Assembly (NCBI GenBank): GCA_009774625.1
Contig: VSOB01000051.1
Location: 1-21,103 of the forward strand
Length of the DNA stretch: 21,103 nucleotides
Direction of reading: 5' to 3'
DNA from: Lachnospiraceae bacterium
Lineage (GTDB): Bacteria > Bacillota > Clostridia > Lachnospirales > Lachnospiraceae
Shown: piece after piece, positions 7,820 to 15,879 of the stretch
How the letters are laid out: each line of letters opens with the position of its first letter
Numbering within the stretch: position 1 is the first letter of the stretch
The notes under the pieces: generated by a model
What the model saw: only the letters and a program-made list of their open reading frames with translations
Told to the model about the DNA's origin: nothing
The model's database searches: none
Position numbers and translations under genes: made by a program

Positions 7820-7847
7820 TTAAAACGTTTTCTATACTTTCATTTAC

Positions 7848-7946
7848 TCAAACATCCCATATCACAGCTTCTCGAAATGCCGCCAATGCGCCTTTGCTTT
7901 TCCATATGGTATTGCCAATACGACATGAAACAGCCCCAAAAGCCAT
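7848..7946 (-). other. Tiny ORF right after the STM4014-type gene (32 codons), doubtful
   Basis: It starts three bases after the STM4014-type stop codon and contains SCRIGNTIWKSKGALAAF and then REAVIWDV. AGAGG directly touches the ATG and GGAGG lies about 14 bases upstream, so translation could only be by coupling. The DNA contains the palindrome GTATTGCCAATAC (7909-7921) and is followed by AAAACGTTTT (7822-7831), which suits a small dispersed intergenic repeat as well as a gene. Confidence 0.22.
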
Positions 7947-7949
7947 CCT

Positions 7950-9014
7950 CTAAGGAACTTCCTCCAGCCACTGTTTCATCCGCTCCGCCTGACGGCGGTA
8001 AATCCTGTTTTCCTGAAAAATATCCTGATAGATCAAATCCCCCTGCGCATTCATCTCAATGATCCTGGGCCGCAGGCTTCCCTTCTCCAGCAGGATGTCT
8101 ATCCCTGCGCTCCTGAGCGCCGGAAAGCATGCCATTGCCTGCAGACACAGCGCTCTGACAGATGCCATAACCTTTGGCGCAAGGCCCAGCGCCTCTGTTT
8201 CCAGCGGATGATTGTTCAGATGCAGGTTGGTGATGGGGCCTCTGGAAAGCCTTGCCAGGACATAATCCATCCTGCCTTCCTGCACCACCACCCGCAAATC
8301 GTAAGAAAAGCCCTGATGCTCCGCTTTGGCATACCAACGCTCCGCCATACAGCCCAGTCCCAGAATCTCCCCCAGCAGCTCTGTAATCTCCCGACGATCC
8401 GAAATCCGCCGCAGATGCCTGGTGTTTACAAGGCCATACACCGGATGGAGCGCCGCACAGGTATAAAGCGCCATACGCCCCGTCCTGGGCTGTACCCGCA
8501 GCGCCGACACACCTGCCGCTCCACTGCCCCGGATTGGTTTGAGAAAAATCTGACAGATACCCATGCTGTCCATCTGCTCCAGCAAAACTTTCACCGAATC
8601 TTTTTTTCCTGCATCCCCGGACAGCAGCGGCACCGTTTCTGTTACCGGCAGTCCCGCTGCTGTCAGCCGCTGCTTGCACGTTTCCTTATCCAGCAGCATT
8701 TCGATCACTTCGGGAGGATTCCAGAACGTCACAGAAATGCTCTGTGCCAGCCGGTACAATTCTGCAAGATGCTGTCTGTACTCCAACGTCAGGCCATCCA
8801 ACTCCTTAAGACAGCAACTGTCCCAGAGCGGCGGGTCAATCTTTACAAACCAATCGGTTTCCTGCTCCGCCTCTGCCCGGCCCCACAGTTCTGCCGCATG
8901 TTCCCAGTCCTTCCAGTCCAGAAAGCAAAATGCTGTCCCTGCCTGCGCTGCTGCCTGCTCCAGAAAGACAGTCCGCCTGCTGCCCGGATTCCCCAAAAGG
9001 CAGAGCTGCCTCAT
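7950..9014 (-). CDS. STM4014 family ATP-grasp protein
   Basis: This 354-residue cytoplasmic protein has ATP-grasp features in the right order: an N-terminal Rossmann-like segment (RQLCLLGNPGSRR), an ATP-binding lysine and glycine-rich loop in IFLKPIRGSGAAGVSA (K159), a YDLRVVVQEGR strand, and a C-terminal metal site GIDILLE ... RIIEMNAQGDL with D306, E320 and N322. ATP-grasp enzymes join a carboxylate to an amine or thiol through an acyl-phosphate, for example in peptide tailoring; the substrate here is unknown. The family assignment comes from these motifs plus the conserved neighbours. Its ATG overlaps the stop of the STM4015-type gene in an ATGA, so translation of the two is coupled. The gap downstream (207 bases to the longest STM4013-type frame) is the only large break inside the operon. 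Confidence 0.86.
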   Translation of the reverse strand: MRQLCLLGNPGSRRTVFLEQAAAQAGTAFCFLDWKDWEHAAELWGRAEAEQETDWFVKIDPPLWDSCCLKELDGLTLEYRQHLAELYRLAQSISVTFWNPPEVIEMLLDKETCKQRLTAAGLPVTETVPLLSGDAGKKDSVKVLLEQMDSMGICQIFLKPIRGSGAAGVSALRVQPRTGRMALYTCAALHPVYGLVNTRHLRRISDRREITELLGEILGLGCMAERWYAKAEHQGFSYDLRVVVQEGRMDYVLARLSRGPITNLHLNNHPLETEALGLAPKVMASVRALCLQAMACFPALRSAGIDILLEKGSLRPRIIEMNAQGDLIYQDIFQENRIYRRQAERMKQWLEEVP

Positions 9015-9886
9015 TCCGTCAGCATGGGACAGTAATAGCTGACCCCTTTATATACATCCGGTTTATTGGGTTCGGAAGCATCCAGCTCAACCGGCAGTTG
9101 CTCCAGCTTCTTTACCGTCTCTTCCGGCATATAATGATAATGTACATCCAGTTTCTTTACATTGGGAAATAAGGGGAGTTTTTCCAGTAAAAGGGCGCCG
9201 CCTTTTTCCGTCAGGGTACCCATAGACAGATCCAGCGTGCTGATCTGCTTCATAAACCTGCTTTCCAGCACTATTTTAACCACCTCATCCTGTATCTCGC
9301 TGTCCACGATTCCCAGATAGGAAAGCCTGGGGAAATCGGCCTGTTCCAACAGCGTCCTTATCGTATCCGCATTGCCGTCAAAGCCATAATTGTCAACACC
9401 GATATAAAGAAGCAGCTTTTTCAGATTGGGGAGTTTTGCCCTCTGAATAGACTCAATCACACAGGCGGGAAGGCCGCCGCAGATAATGGTCAGCGCTTCC
9501 AGTTTTTCGTGGCAGATCTCGCCCAATTCCAGATCCGTACTGCCTTTGACAGTCAGCTCCCGCAGCCCCGGCAGAGCCTCCCACAGCTTACTGTAATCTC
9601 CCTGCACGATCCAGGACACTTCACACTCCTCATAGTCCATATCCCCGATAAATAACGATTCAATCTGAGAAAACGCTTCCGCACGCTCCACGATTCTGTC
9701 AATGATCGGCTGACAGCTTTCCTCCCAGCACTCTCCCCAGTCACCGATGGACAGCTCCCTGAGCGTGGGAAACTCCGGATCTGCCAGAATATCGTCCACC
9801 ATGGTTGCCGGGCCCTTTTCGCCGTCCTCATACTCTTCGTACTCATAGCTGTACAACTTGCCCGCACCTTTCTTCTCCTGATTCAT
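9011..9886 (-). CDS. STM4015 family leucine-rich-repeat-like protein
   Basis: This 291-residue protein is built of irregular leucine-rich repeats: strands such as LRELSIGDW, IESLFIGDM, LRELTVKGS, LEALTIICG, LKKLLLYIG, LSYLGIVDS, ISTLDLSMG and VKKLDVHYH recur about every 25-35 residues between helices. This gives a horseshoe surface of the kind used for protein-protein contacts. No catalytic motif is visible. The pattern and the position next to the STM4014-type gene fit the STM4015 family, whose role is unknown; a scaffold or substrate-recognition subunit for the enzymes encoded downstream is a reasonable inference. The start is firm: AAGGAGG lies 7 bases upstream. It begins 12 bases after the kinase stop and overlaps the next gene by 4 bases. 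There is no signal peptide. Confidence 0.84.
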   Translation of the reverse strand: MNQEKKGAGKLYSYEYEEYEDGEKGPATMVDDILADPEFPTLRELSIGDWGECWEESCQPIIDRIVERAEAFSQIESLFIGDMDYEECEVSWIVQGDYSKLWEALPGLRELTVKGSTDLELGEICHEKLEALTIICGGLPACVIESIQRAKLPNLKKLLLYIGVDNYGFDGNADTIRTLLEQADFPRLSYLGIVDSEIQDEVVKIVLESRFMKQISTLDLSMGTLTEKGGALLLEKLPLFPNVKKLDVHYHYMPEETVKKLEQLPVELDASEPNKPDVYKGVSYYCPMLTE

Positions 9887-9898
9887 CTTCCTGCCTCC

Positions 9899-12064
9899 TT
9901 ATCCTTTTTCTGTTTCCATTGTTTCCTCTCCTTCCAGCATATGACAGATCACCTCCATAAGCTGGGGCGTATCGATCGGCTTTTCCATATGCGCGTTCAT
10001 ACCGCTCTCTCTGGACTTTCTTTTATCCTCGTCAAAGGCATTTGCGGACAACGCCACGATCGGAATGCTGGACAGCGCCGGATCCGCCAGACGCCGGATC
10101 GCCTTTGTGGCATGATAACCGTCCATGACCGGCATCTGTATATCCATCAGGATCAGATCATAATAGCCCGGTTTGGAATGCTTTACCTTTTCCAGTGCGA
10201 TCTCGCCATTGATCGCCGAATCCACAAGATACCCTGCATCTTTCAGCAACGCTTCCACAATCTCCAGATTGATTTCCGTATCCTCCACTACCAGAATCCG
10301 TTTTTTCCCCGGCCTGCACTCCTTCTTCCTTGCCGCCGCCTGTGTCCCATGCTCCAGTTCTTCTGTACGCAGACGAAGGGTAACGGTAAAACGGCTCCGC
10401 TTTCCCTCTTCACTGACTACCTCAATCGTCCCGCCCAGCATATCCACAATGCTTCTGGTGATCGTAAGTCCCAGTCCGGTCCCATGCACACCGCTCTGTG
10501 TAGTATTTTTTCCTCTCTCGAAAGGCTTGAAAATCTGCTGCAGCATTTTCTCGCTGATACCGATTCCATTGTCCTCCACGATCAGCCGGTAAAAACTGTA
10601 TCCTCTGGAATCTCTGTCTGCCTCCTCTTCCAACATGACGGCAACCTGTCCGCCCTCTCCTGTATATTTCACTGCATTGTTTATAAGACGCATCAATATC
10701 TGGGTCAGTTTGCGCCTGTCGCTGTATACAATTTCATGACGCAAACGGGCACTGTCCAGAGATACCGTGATGCCCTTGTCCTGTGCCTGCAAAAAAGCAT
10801 CCGCTCCCGCCTCCTGAAGAATATCCGTCAGGCTGCATCTTTTTTCCTCTATATGTACTTTCCCTGATTCGATCCGGGATATTTCCAATACATCATTCAA
10901 AAGCTGCAGCAGCTGAATGCCGGAAGTCTCTATCCGTTTCAGATAGTGCAGCATCCGTTCATGGTCGGAAACGTTTCTTCTGGCAAGTCCCGTAAATCCG
11001 ATGATCGCATTCATCGGGGTACGAATATCATGGGACATATTGGAAAGAAACGCATTTTTGGCCACAATCGCTGTTCTGGCAGACTCCAGCGCCTCCTCCA
11101 ACAGCTTCTGATGCTCCCTTTCCTGAATAATTTCCGCATCCATATTCTGATACCCCATAACGATCTGGGAGCCTCCGCCTTTTTCTCCCACATTGACAAC
11201 ACGCAGTTGGATATACTGTTCCCTGCCGTCCTTGATCACACGGTAATTCACATAAAAAGTCCTGCTGTCCGACAGTTCCTTCCGGATATGCTCCGGACTG
11301 GTGGCCTCCGCCACAAATTCCCGCTCTTCCGGATGCACCCACACTCTGACATATTCTGAGGCAAAACTGCTGTAGCTGCGTACCTGAAGCTCCTTTGAGA
11401 ACTGTCTGTGTGTACGGTCATTCAGACGGTATGCCTGTATGATATCCGCATCCAGATCGGCATACAGGATCGATTCATAACCGATGCTCAGACCTTCCAC
11501 CAGGTCAAGATACCGTTTTTTCTCCCAGTCCCTTGTATTGGCAGCTTCTATCTGATGCTGCTTCCTCTCTGTGGCATCTCCTGCAAATACATAGAACACA
11601 TCCCCCACAGCGCTGTGAACAAAATGTCCGTAATCGTCCAGCCATCTGATTTCCCCGCCGCGGGCTACAATGCGGTATTCCACATAGTCCAGATCATACT
11701 GGCTCTCCGCGATCTGCTTTTCGATACTCTTCTCCACGTCTTCCAGATCGTCCGGATGCACAAACCCCCGGAAAGAATTCCCCGTCAATGCCCGGAACTC
11801 TTCCATCGTGCTGCAATTGCAGATCCGCAGCAGCGCCTTATTGGCATAAAGGATTTCCTCTTTCCCGTCTGCCCGGTAAATAAAAAACCCTCCGGGCATC
11901 TTATCTATAAAACCAAGAAACCAATCTGCTTTAAACTCATGCTGCTTTGCATCTTTGCCGTTTTCCGTTCTTTCTGCCTCAGGATCCCTTTCTGCTCCGT
12001 TTTTGCCGGCAGATAATAAATACTCCATAAAACCGATGTCCCAGCTCTCCGGTTGCTCTGTCAT
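9899..12064 (-). CDS. Hybrid sensor histidine kinase (PAS-PAS-HisKA-HATPase-REC), soluble
   Basis: The protein has 721 residues and no membrane segment. Residues about 45-168 are a PAS domain (GFFIYRADGKEEILYANKALL ... EIRWLDDYGHF) and about 190-310 a second, weaker PAS-like domain. The HisKA H-box FLSNMSHDIRTPMNAIIGF gives phospho-acceptor H345. The ATP domain has N-box INNAVKYT (N462/N463), DNGIGIS at 498-504 and GTGLGL at 528-533. A receiver domain follows at 588-711 with LILMDIQMPVMDG (D641) and K695. No HPt or DNA-binding output domain follows, and no partner regulator is encoded in the window. It is the first gene of the STM4011-4015 operon: a promoter lies just upstream, GGAGGGAG precedes the ATG, and only 12 bases separate it from the STM4015-type gene. 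It probably senses a cytoplasmic signal; the phosphate target is unknown. Confidence 0.92.
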   Translation of the reverse strand: MTEQPESWDIGFMEYLLSAGKNGAERDPEAERTENGKDAKQHEFKADWFLGFIDKMPGGFFIYRADGKEEILYANKALLRICNCSTMEEFRALTGNSFRGFVHPDDLEDVEKSIEKQIAESQYDLDYVEYRIVARGGEIRWLDDYGHFVHSAVGDVFYVFAGDATERKQHQIEAANTRDWEKKRYLDLVEGLSIGYESILYADLDADIIQAYRLNDRTHRQFSKELQVRSYSSFASEYVRVWVHPEEREFVAEATSPEHIRKELSDSRTFYVNYRVIKDGREQYIQLRVVNVGEKGGGSQIVMGYQNMDAEIIQEREHQKLLEEALESARTAIVAKNAFLSNMSHDIRTPMNAIIGFTGLARRNVSDHERMLHYLKRIETSGIQLLQLLNDVLEISRIESGKVHIEEKRCSLTDILQEAGADAFLQAQDKGITVSLDSARLRHEIVYSDRRKLTQILMRLINNAVKYTGEGGQVAVMLEEEADRDSRGYSFYRLIVEDNGIGISEKMLQQIFKPFERGKNTTQSGVHGTGLGLTITRSIVDMLGGTIEVVSEEGKRSRFTVTLRLRTEELEHGTQAAARKKECRPGKKRILVVEDTEINLEIVEALLKDAGYLVDSAINGEIALEKVKHSKPGYYDLILMDIQMPVMDGYHATKAIRRLADPALSSIPIVALSANAFDEDKRKSRESGMNAHMEKPIDTPQLMEVICHMLEGEETMETEKG

Positions 12065-12099
12065 ACTACTCCCTCCGCTTTCCCTCTTACTCTGCTATT

Positions 12100-12128
12100 A
12101 TCCTACCACGTTCCGGTATATTTGTCAT
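12100..12128 (-). promoter_or_regulatory. Promoter of the kinase/STM4015-4011/STAND operon
   Basis: Reading on minus, ATGACA (12123-12128) and TAGGAT (12100-12105) are separated by exactly 17 bases, a good housekeeping-sigma match. The start site would be near 12093, giving a leader of about 30 bases before the kinase ATG. This separates the operon from rarA, whose stop is at 12183. Confidence 0.6.
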
Positions 12129-12182
12129 GCCGCACAGACAAAATTTTCCGGTTCTGTCCTCTGGATGGGGACGGATTCTGTA

Positions 12183-13547
12183 TCATTTGTTTTTTCCGGC
12201 GTAATTTTCCCCTTTATCTACCCTGGCAGCCTCCTTTCGGATCCGCTGCATATGCTCTCTGATCTTCACTTCATAGCCACTGCCGGAAGGACGGTAAAAT
12301 TCTTTCCCGCTGAGTTCATAAGGCAAGTACTGCTGCTCCACATAATGATTGGGATAGTCGTGGGCATACAGATAGCCGATGCCCCGTCCCAGCTTTTTGG
12401 AACCCCGGTAATGGGCATCCTGCAAATGAGGCGGAACAGGCAGATTCCCCGTAGCCTTTACCGTGTCCATCGCTTCTCCGATGGCGTTTACCGCCGCATT
12501 GCTTTTGGGGGCAGTGGCAATATAGGAAGCTGCCTGCGCCAGTATGATCTGCGCTTCCGGCATCCCCACCCGCTCCGCTGCCAGGGACGCACTGACCGCC
12601 ACAGTCAGTGCCTGCGGGTCTGCATTGCCCACATCCTCCGACGCACAGATCATCATACGCCTTGCGATAAAGGTAACGCTCTCTCCTGCATACAGCATCT
12701 TGGCCAGATAATACACTGCCGCATCCGGATCGGATCCCCGCATACTCTTGATAAAAGCAGATATGGTATCATAATGATTGTCTCCGCCCTTATCATATTT
12801 CACCACCCGCTTCTGGATACATTCCGATGCAGCCTCCAGACCGATATGAATCTTTCCGTCCTTTGACCGCTCTGTGGTCATCACGCCCAGTTCTATGGCA
12901 TTCAATGCCAGACGGGCATCCCCGCCGGCGGCATCCGCCAGAAAATCCAGTGCTTCCTCATCGATCACCGCGTCATAGCCGCCCATCCCCTTTTCCCGGT
13001 CATAGACCGCACGCAGCAAAAGCTCCCGAATCTCTGCTTTTTCCAGGGGCTTTAACTCAAAAATAATGGAGCGGGAAATCAACGCGCCATTGACCTCGAA
13101 GTACGGATTTTCCGTTGTGGCGCCGATCAGAACCACTGTACCGTCCTCCACAAACGGCAGAAGATAATCCTGCTGCCCTTTGTTGAAACGATGAATCTCA
13201 TCGATGAACAGTATGGTCTTTTTTCCATACATTCCTCTTACATCCCTGGCTTTGCCGACGACTTCCTCCATATCCTTTTTTCCTGCGGAAGTGGCATTGA
13301 TCTGGGTAAATTCCGCACTGGTGGTATGAGCGATCACCTTTGCCAGTGTGGTTTTTCCCGTTCCCGGCGGCCCGTAAAAAAGCACCGAACTGATCTTATC
13401 CGCCTTAATGGCACGATACAGCAGCTTATCCTTCCCAATAATATGCTTCTGTCCCACCACTTCCTCCAGTGTGACAGGACGCAGCCTGGCCGCCAGCGGC
13501 GACTCCTTTTCCATATTGTTTTCACGCATATAATCAAACAGATTCAT
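12183..13547 (-). CDS. rarA: Replication-associated recombination protein A (MgsA/RarA), AAA+ ATPase
   Basis: This 454-residue protein is full length for the family. It opens with PLAARLRPVTLEEVVGQKHI, the typical clamp-loader-like start, then Walker A GPPGTGKT (59-66), Walker B LFIDEIHRF (D116, E117), sensor-1 GATTENPYFEVN, an arginine-finger region SRS, and the C-terminal tetramerisation domain with GSDPDAAVYYLAKML and MMICASEDVGNADP. RarA acts at stalled replication forks with single-stranded-DNA-binding protein. The ATG at 13547 is preceded by a weak GAGGGG; it has its own promoter at 13680-13708 and a ~125-base leader. It is not obviously linked in function to its neighbours. No clear terminator separates it from the kinase operon, so some read-through is possible. 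Confidence 0.95.
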   Translation of the reverse strand: MNLFDYMRENNMEKESPLAARLRPVTLEEVVGQKHIIGKDKLLYRAIKADKISSVLFYGPPGTGKTTLAKVIAHTTSAEFTQINATSAGKKDMEEVVGKARDVRGMYGKKTILFIDEIHRFNKGQQDYLLPFVEDGTVVLIGATTENPYFEVNGALISRSIIFELKPLEKAEIRELLLRAVYDREKGMGGYDAVIDEEALDFLADAAGGDARLALNAIELGVMTTERSKDGKIHIGLEAASECIQKRVVKYDKGGDNHYDTISAFIKSMRGSDPDAAVYYLAKMLYAGESVTFIARRMMICASEDVGNADPQALTVAVSASLAAERVGMPEAQIILAQAASYIATAPKSNAAVNAIGEAMDTVKATGNLPVPPHLQDAHYRGSKKLGRGIGYLYAHDYPNHYVEQQYLPYELSGKEFYRPSGSGYEVKIREHMQRIRKEAARVDKGENYAGKNK

Positions 13548-13574
13548 TGCCTGCCCCTCTCGCCCTTCTTTTAT

Positions 13575-13590
13575 TGACAGCTCTCTGTCA
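13575..13590 (-). repeat. Small hairpin in the rarA leader
   Basis: TGACAG and CTGTCA flank a 4-base loop, 28 bases before the rarA start. On minus it is followed by ATAAAAG, not a U-run, so it is not a standard terminator. Confidence 0.4.
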
Positions 13591-13679
13591 GGACTTTTTC
13601 CGGCATATACCCTTACGCCTGCATGTCCTGCTCAGACTGCCGCGACACCGGACATCCTTTCCGGACATTCCGTGTCTTT

Positions 13680-13708
13680 ATTGTACTAAAACCCGTTCCT
13701 CCTGTAAA
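13680..13708 (-). promoter_or_regulatory. Promoter of rarA
   Basis: On minus, TTTACA (13703-13708) and TACAAT (13680-13685) are 17 bases apart, each five of six to consensus. The direct repeat CCGGACAT (plus strand, 13648-13655 and 13661-13668) lies just after the predicted start site near 13673 and could bind a regulator. Confidence 0.65.
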
Positions 13709-13733
13709 GGCCGGTTAGGGCTGCTGTCACGCT

Positions 13734-15527
13734 TCACAGAGATACCGGTGATTTTGATTCCTCCTGAAGCATACGGATAAATGCCTGCAGCGTCATACTT
13801 CCCAGATCCTGTCTGCCCTCTTCTGCATCCCTGCGGCGGACTGCGATCTGCTGCTCCCGTTCCTCCTTTTCCCCCGCAATCAGGATATAGGGAAGTTTCA
13901 TCAGACGCGCCGCCCGGATCTTATACCCCAGCTTTTCGTTCCGTTTATCCAGCTCACACCGGGTCCCTGCCTGCCGGAGTCTTTCGTACACCTGCCGTGC
14001 ATAGGCTTCACTTTTCTCCGACAGTGAGAGCACTCTGACCTGCACCGGCGCCAGCCACAGCGGAAACTTCCCTGCATAATGTTCCGTCAGTATCCCAATA
14101 AAGCGTTCTATAGAGCCATATACCACCCGATGTATCATAATCGGACACTCTTTCCTGCCGTCCGCTCCCGTATACTCTGCTCCAAACCGCATCGGAAGCT
14201 GGAAATCCAACTGTATGGTGCCGCACTGCCATGTCCTGCCAATGGAATCCTTCAAATGAAAATCAATCTTGGGACCATAAAACGCGCCGTCTCCTTCATT
14301 GACTGTATAGGCCATTCCGGAATCCTCCAGTGCACTGACCAGTCCCTGGGTGGCCAATTCCCAGTCCTCGTCACTGCCCATGCTGTCCTGCGGCCTGGTG
14401 GAAAGCTCCACATGATAGGAGAATCCAAATTTTGTATATACTTCGTCAATCAGTCTGAGCACACCCCCTATTTCCGCGGGTATCTGCTCTCTGGTCATGA
14501 AAATGTGGGCATCATCCTGGGTAAAGCAGCGTACCCGCATCAGCCCGTGCATCTGGCCGGACTTTTCATGCCTGTGTACCAGTCCCAGCTCTCCCAGACG
14601 TATGGGCAGTTCCTTATAAGAATGAGGCTCCATCTGGTAGACCAGCATACCGCCCGGACAGTTCATAGGCTTTACGGCAAATTCCCGCCCGTCAATCTCC
14701 GTGGTATACATATTTTCCCGATAGTGGTCCCAGTGACCGGAAGTTTCCCACAATTCCCGATGCAGCATCATGGGAGTGGAAATTTCCTGATACCCTTCCC
14801 GCTCGTGAAGCCTGCGCCAGTAATCAATCAATATATTTTTCAGCACCATTCCTCTGGGGAGAAAGAAAGGAAACCCCGGTCCTTCCTCTCTGATGGCAAA
14901 CAGCCCCAGCTCCTTTCCCAGCCTTCTGTGATCTCTGCGTTTTGCCTCTTCCAGCATAGTCAGATATTGCGTCAGGCCGGCCGCATCCGGAAAGGAAATC
15001 CCGTAAATTCTCGTCAGCATCCGGTTGTTTTCCCTGCCCCGCCAGTATGCTCCTGCCACACCGGTCAGCTTTAACGCTTTGATCACACTGGTATTGACCA
15101 CATGAGGGCCTGCACACAGCTCCGTATATTCTCCCTGTCTGTAAAAAGTCAGCCTTCTCCTGCCCTCTTTTGTACCGGCCAACTCTCTGATCAGCTCCTG
15201 CTTGTAACACTCTCCCTGTTCCTCCATATACAAAAGCGCTTCTTCCTCTGTTACTTCTTCCACCGTAACCGGCAGCGCTTCCTTTGCGATCTTACGCATT
15301 TCCGCTTCCAGCACTGGCAGATCCTGCTCTGCAAACCCGTCCGGAAACTCAAAATCATAATAAAATCCCTCGTTCACTGCCGGCCCGATCCCACATCGCG
15401 CCTCAGGATACAAACGCTTTACCGCCTGCGCCAGCACATGGGCCGTGGTATGCCAGAATGCACGCTTTACCTCCTGCGTTTCAAAATTTCCTTCCCGGAT
15501 CTGTCCGCTGCTTGTTAAAATCTTCAT
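13734..15527 (-). CDS. thrS: Threonyl-tRNA synthetase lacking the TGS domain
   Basis: This 597-residue enzyme charges tRNA-Thr. The editing domain comes first: HTTAHVLAQAVKRLYPEA contains HxxxH and TELCAGPHV supplies the second Cys/His pair. The catalytic domain follows, with NCPGGM (zinc Cys), RCFTQDDAHIF (motif 2) and HRVVYGSIERF (motif 3), then the anticodon-binding domain from about 490. The usual TGS domain of about 60 residues is absent: only 25 or so residues precede the editing motif, compared with a family length near 640. The second of two adjacent ATGs is used here because AAGGAG lies 7 bases before it; the first (15530) has only 4. The gene is preceded by a T-box with its own promoter. 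It may be the only ThrS or a regulated paralogue like B. subtilis ThrZ. Confidence 0.95.
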   Translation of the reverse strand: MKILTSSGQIREGNFETQEVKRAFWHTTAHVLAQAVKRLYPEARCGIGPAVNEGFYYDFEFPDGFAEQDLPVLEAEMRKIAKEALPVTVEEVTEEEALLYMEEQGECYKQELIRELAGTKEGRRRLTFYRQGEYTELCAGPHVVNTSVIKALKLTGVAGAYWRGRENNRMLTRIYGISFPDAAGLTQYLTMLEEAKRRDHRRLGKELGLFAIREEGPGFPFFLPRGMVLKNILIDYWRRLHEREGYQEISTPMMLHRELWETSGHWDHYRENMYTTEIDGREFAVKPMNCPGGMLVYQMEPHSYKELPIRLGELGLVHRHEKSGQMHGLMRVRCFTQDDAHIFMTREQIPAEIGGVLRLIDEVYTKFGFSYHVELSTRPQDSMGSDEDWELATQGLVSALEDSGMAYTVNEGDGAFYGPKIDFHLKDSIGRTWQCGTIQLDFQLPMRFGAEYTGADGRKECPIMIHRVVYGSIERFIGILTEHYAGKFPLWLAPVQVRVLSLSEKSEAYARQVYERLRQAGTRCELDKRNEKLGYKIRAARLMKLPYILIAGEKEEREQQIAVRRRDAEEGRQDLGSMTLQAFIRMLQEESKSPVSL

Positions 15528-15550
15528 CATACAACTCCTTTCCTAATACA

Positions 15551-15592
15551 AAAAAACACCCTGAAAGATATTAACTCCTATCTTTCAGGGTG
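15551..15592 (-). terminator. T-box-controlled intrinsic terminator before thrS
   Basis: On minus, the arms CACCCTGAAAGATA and TATCTTTCAGGGTG flank an 8-base loop (hairpin 15557-15592) and are followed by a run of T. It lies immediately after the T-box element, with which it competes. Confidence 0.93.
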
Positions 15593-15818
15593 CATATCGC
15601 ACGGTTCCACCTTCACTTTTCACTCTCCGGATTCCATCAAATCCTGTCCTTTAACGCAGGCATACGGCAGCGCTTACCAGATCAAAACCCTTGGGCACTG
15701 CAGCTTGGGAATGGTTTTCACAGGATTTGTTCATAGGCGGCTTCCACCAAATACCGCCCTCTCTGGATGCTTCCGGCCTGTTACTCTTTCCGTCATCGCT
15801 TTTTGCTCTCTTTTAAGT
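15551..15818 (-). promoter_or_regulatory. T-box riboswitch leader, threonine-specific (ACC specifier)
   Basis: The leader shows T-box parts in order on minus. A Stem I contains AGTA followed by ACAGG; ACAGG pairs with CCTGT on the return side, and below the loop GGAA pairs with TTCC. The specifier loop is GAAAACCA, placing ACC (Thr) at 15713-15715 followed by A. Then come the conserved T-box AAGGTGGAACCGTGC (15599-15613) and the terminator. Uncharged tRNA-Thr should stabilise the antiterminator and raise thrS expression. Confidence 0.92.
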
Positions 15819-15824
15819 ATATTT

Positions 15825-15853
15825 AACTTATCACTTTGGGAAACACCTGTCAA
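15825..15853 (-). promoter_or_regulatory. Promoter of the T-box/thrS unit
   Basis: On minus, a perfect TTGACA (15848-15853) is 17 bases from TAAGTT (15825-15830), which has an upstream TG as in extended -10 sites. A TATACT a few bases further is an alternative -10 without a good -35. The inverted repeat CTGTCA/TGACAG (15847-15863) overlaps the -35. Confidence 0.5.
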
Positions 15854-15879
15854 GCACTGACAGACGCTTTATGCCGCTT

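Noticed and set aside
13547..13780. Plus-strand 77-codon ORF opposite the rarA-thrS gap
   Set aside because: It runs antisense through the rarA promoter and leader into thrS and shows no protein-like pattern or ribosome binding site.
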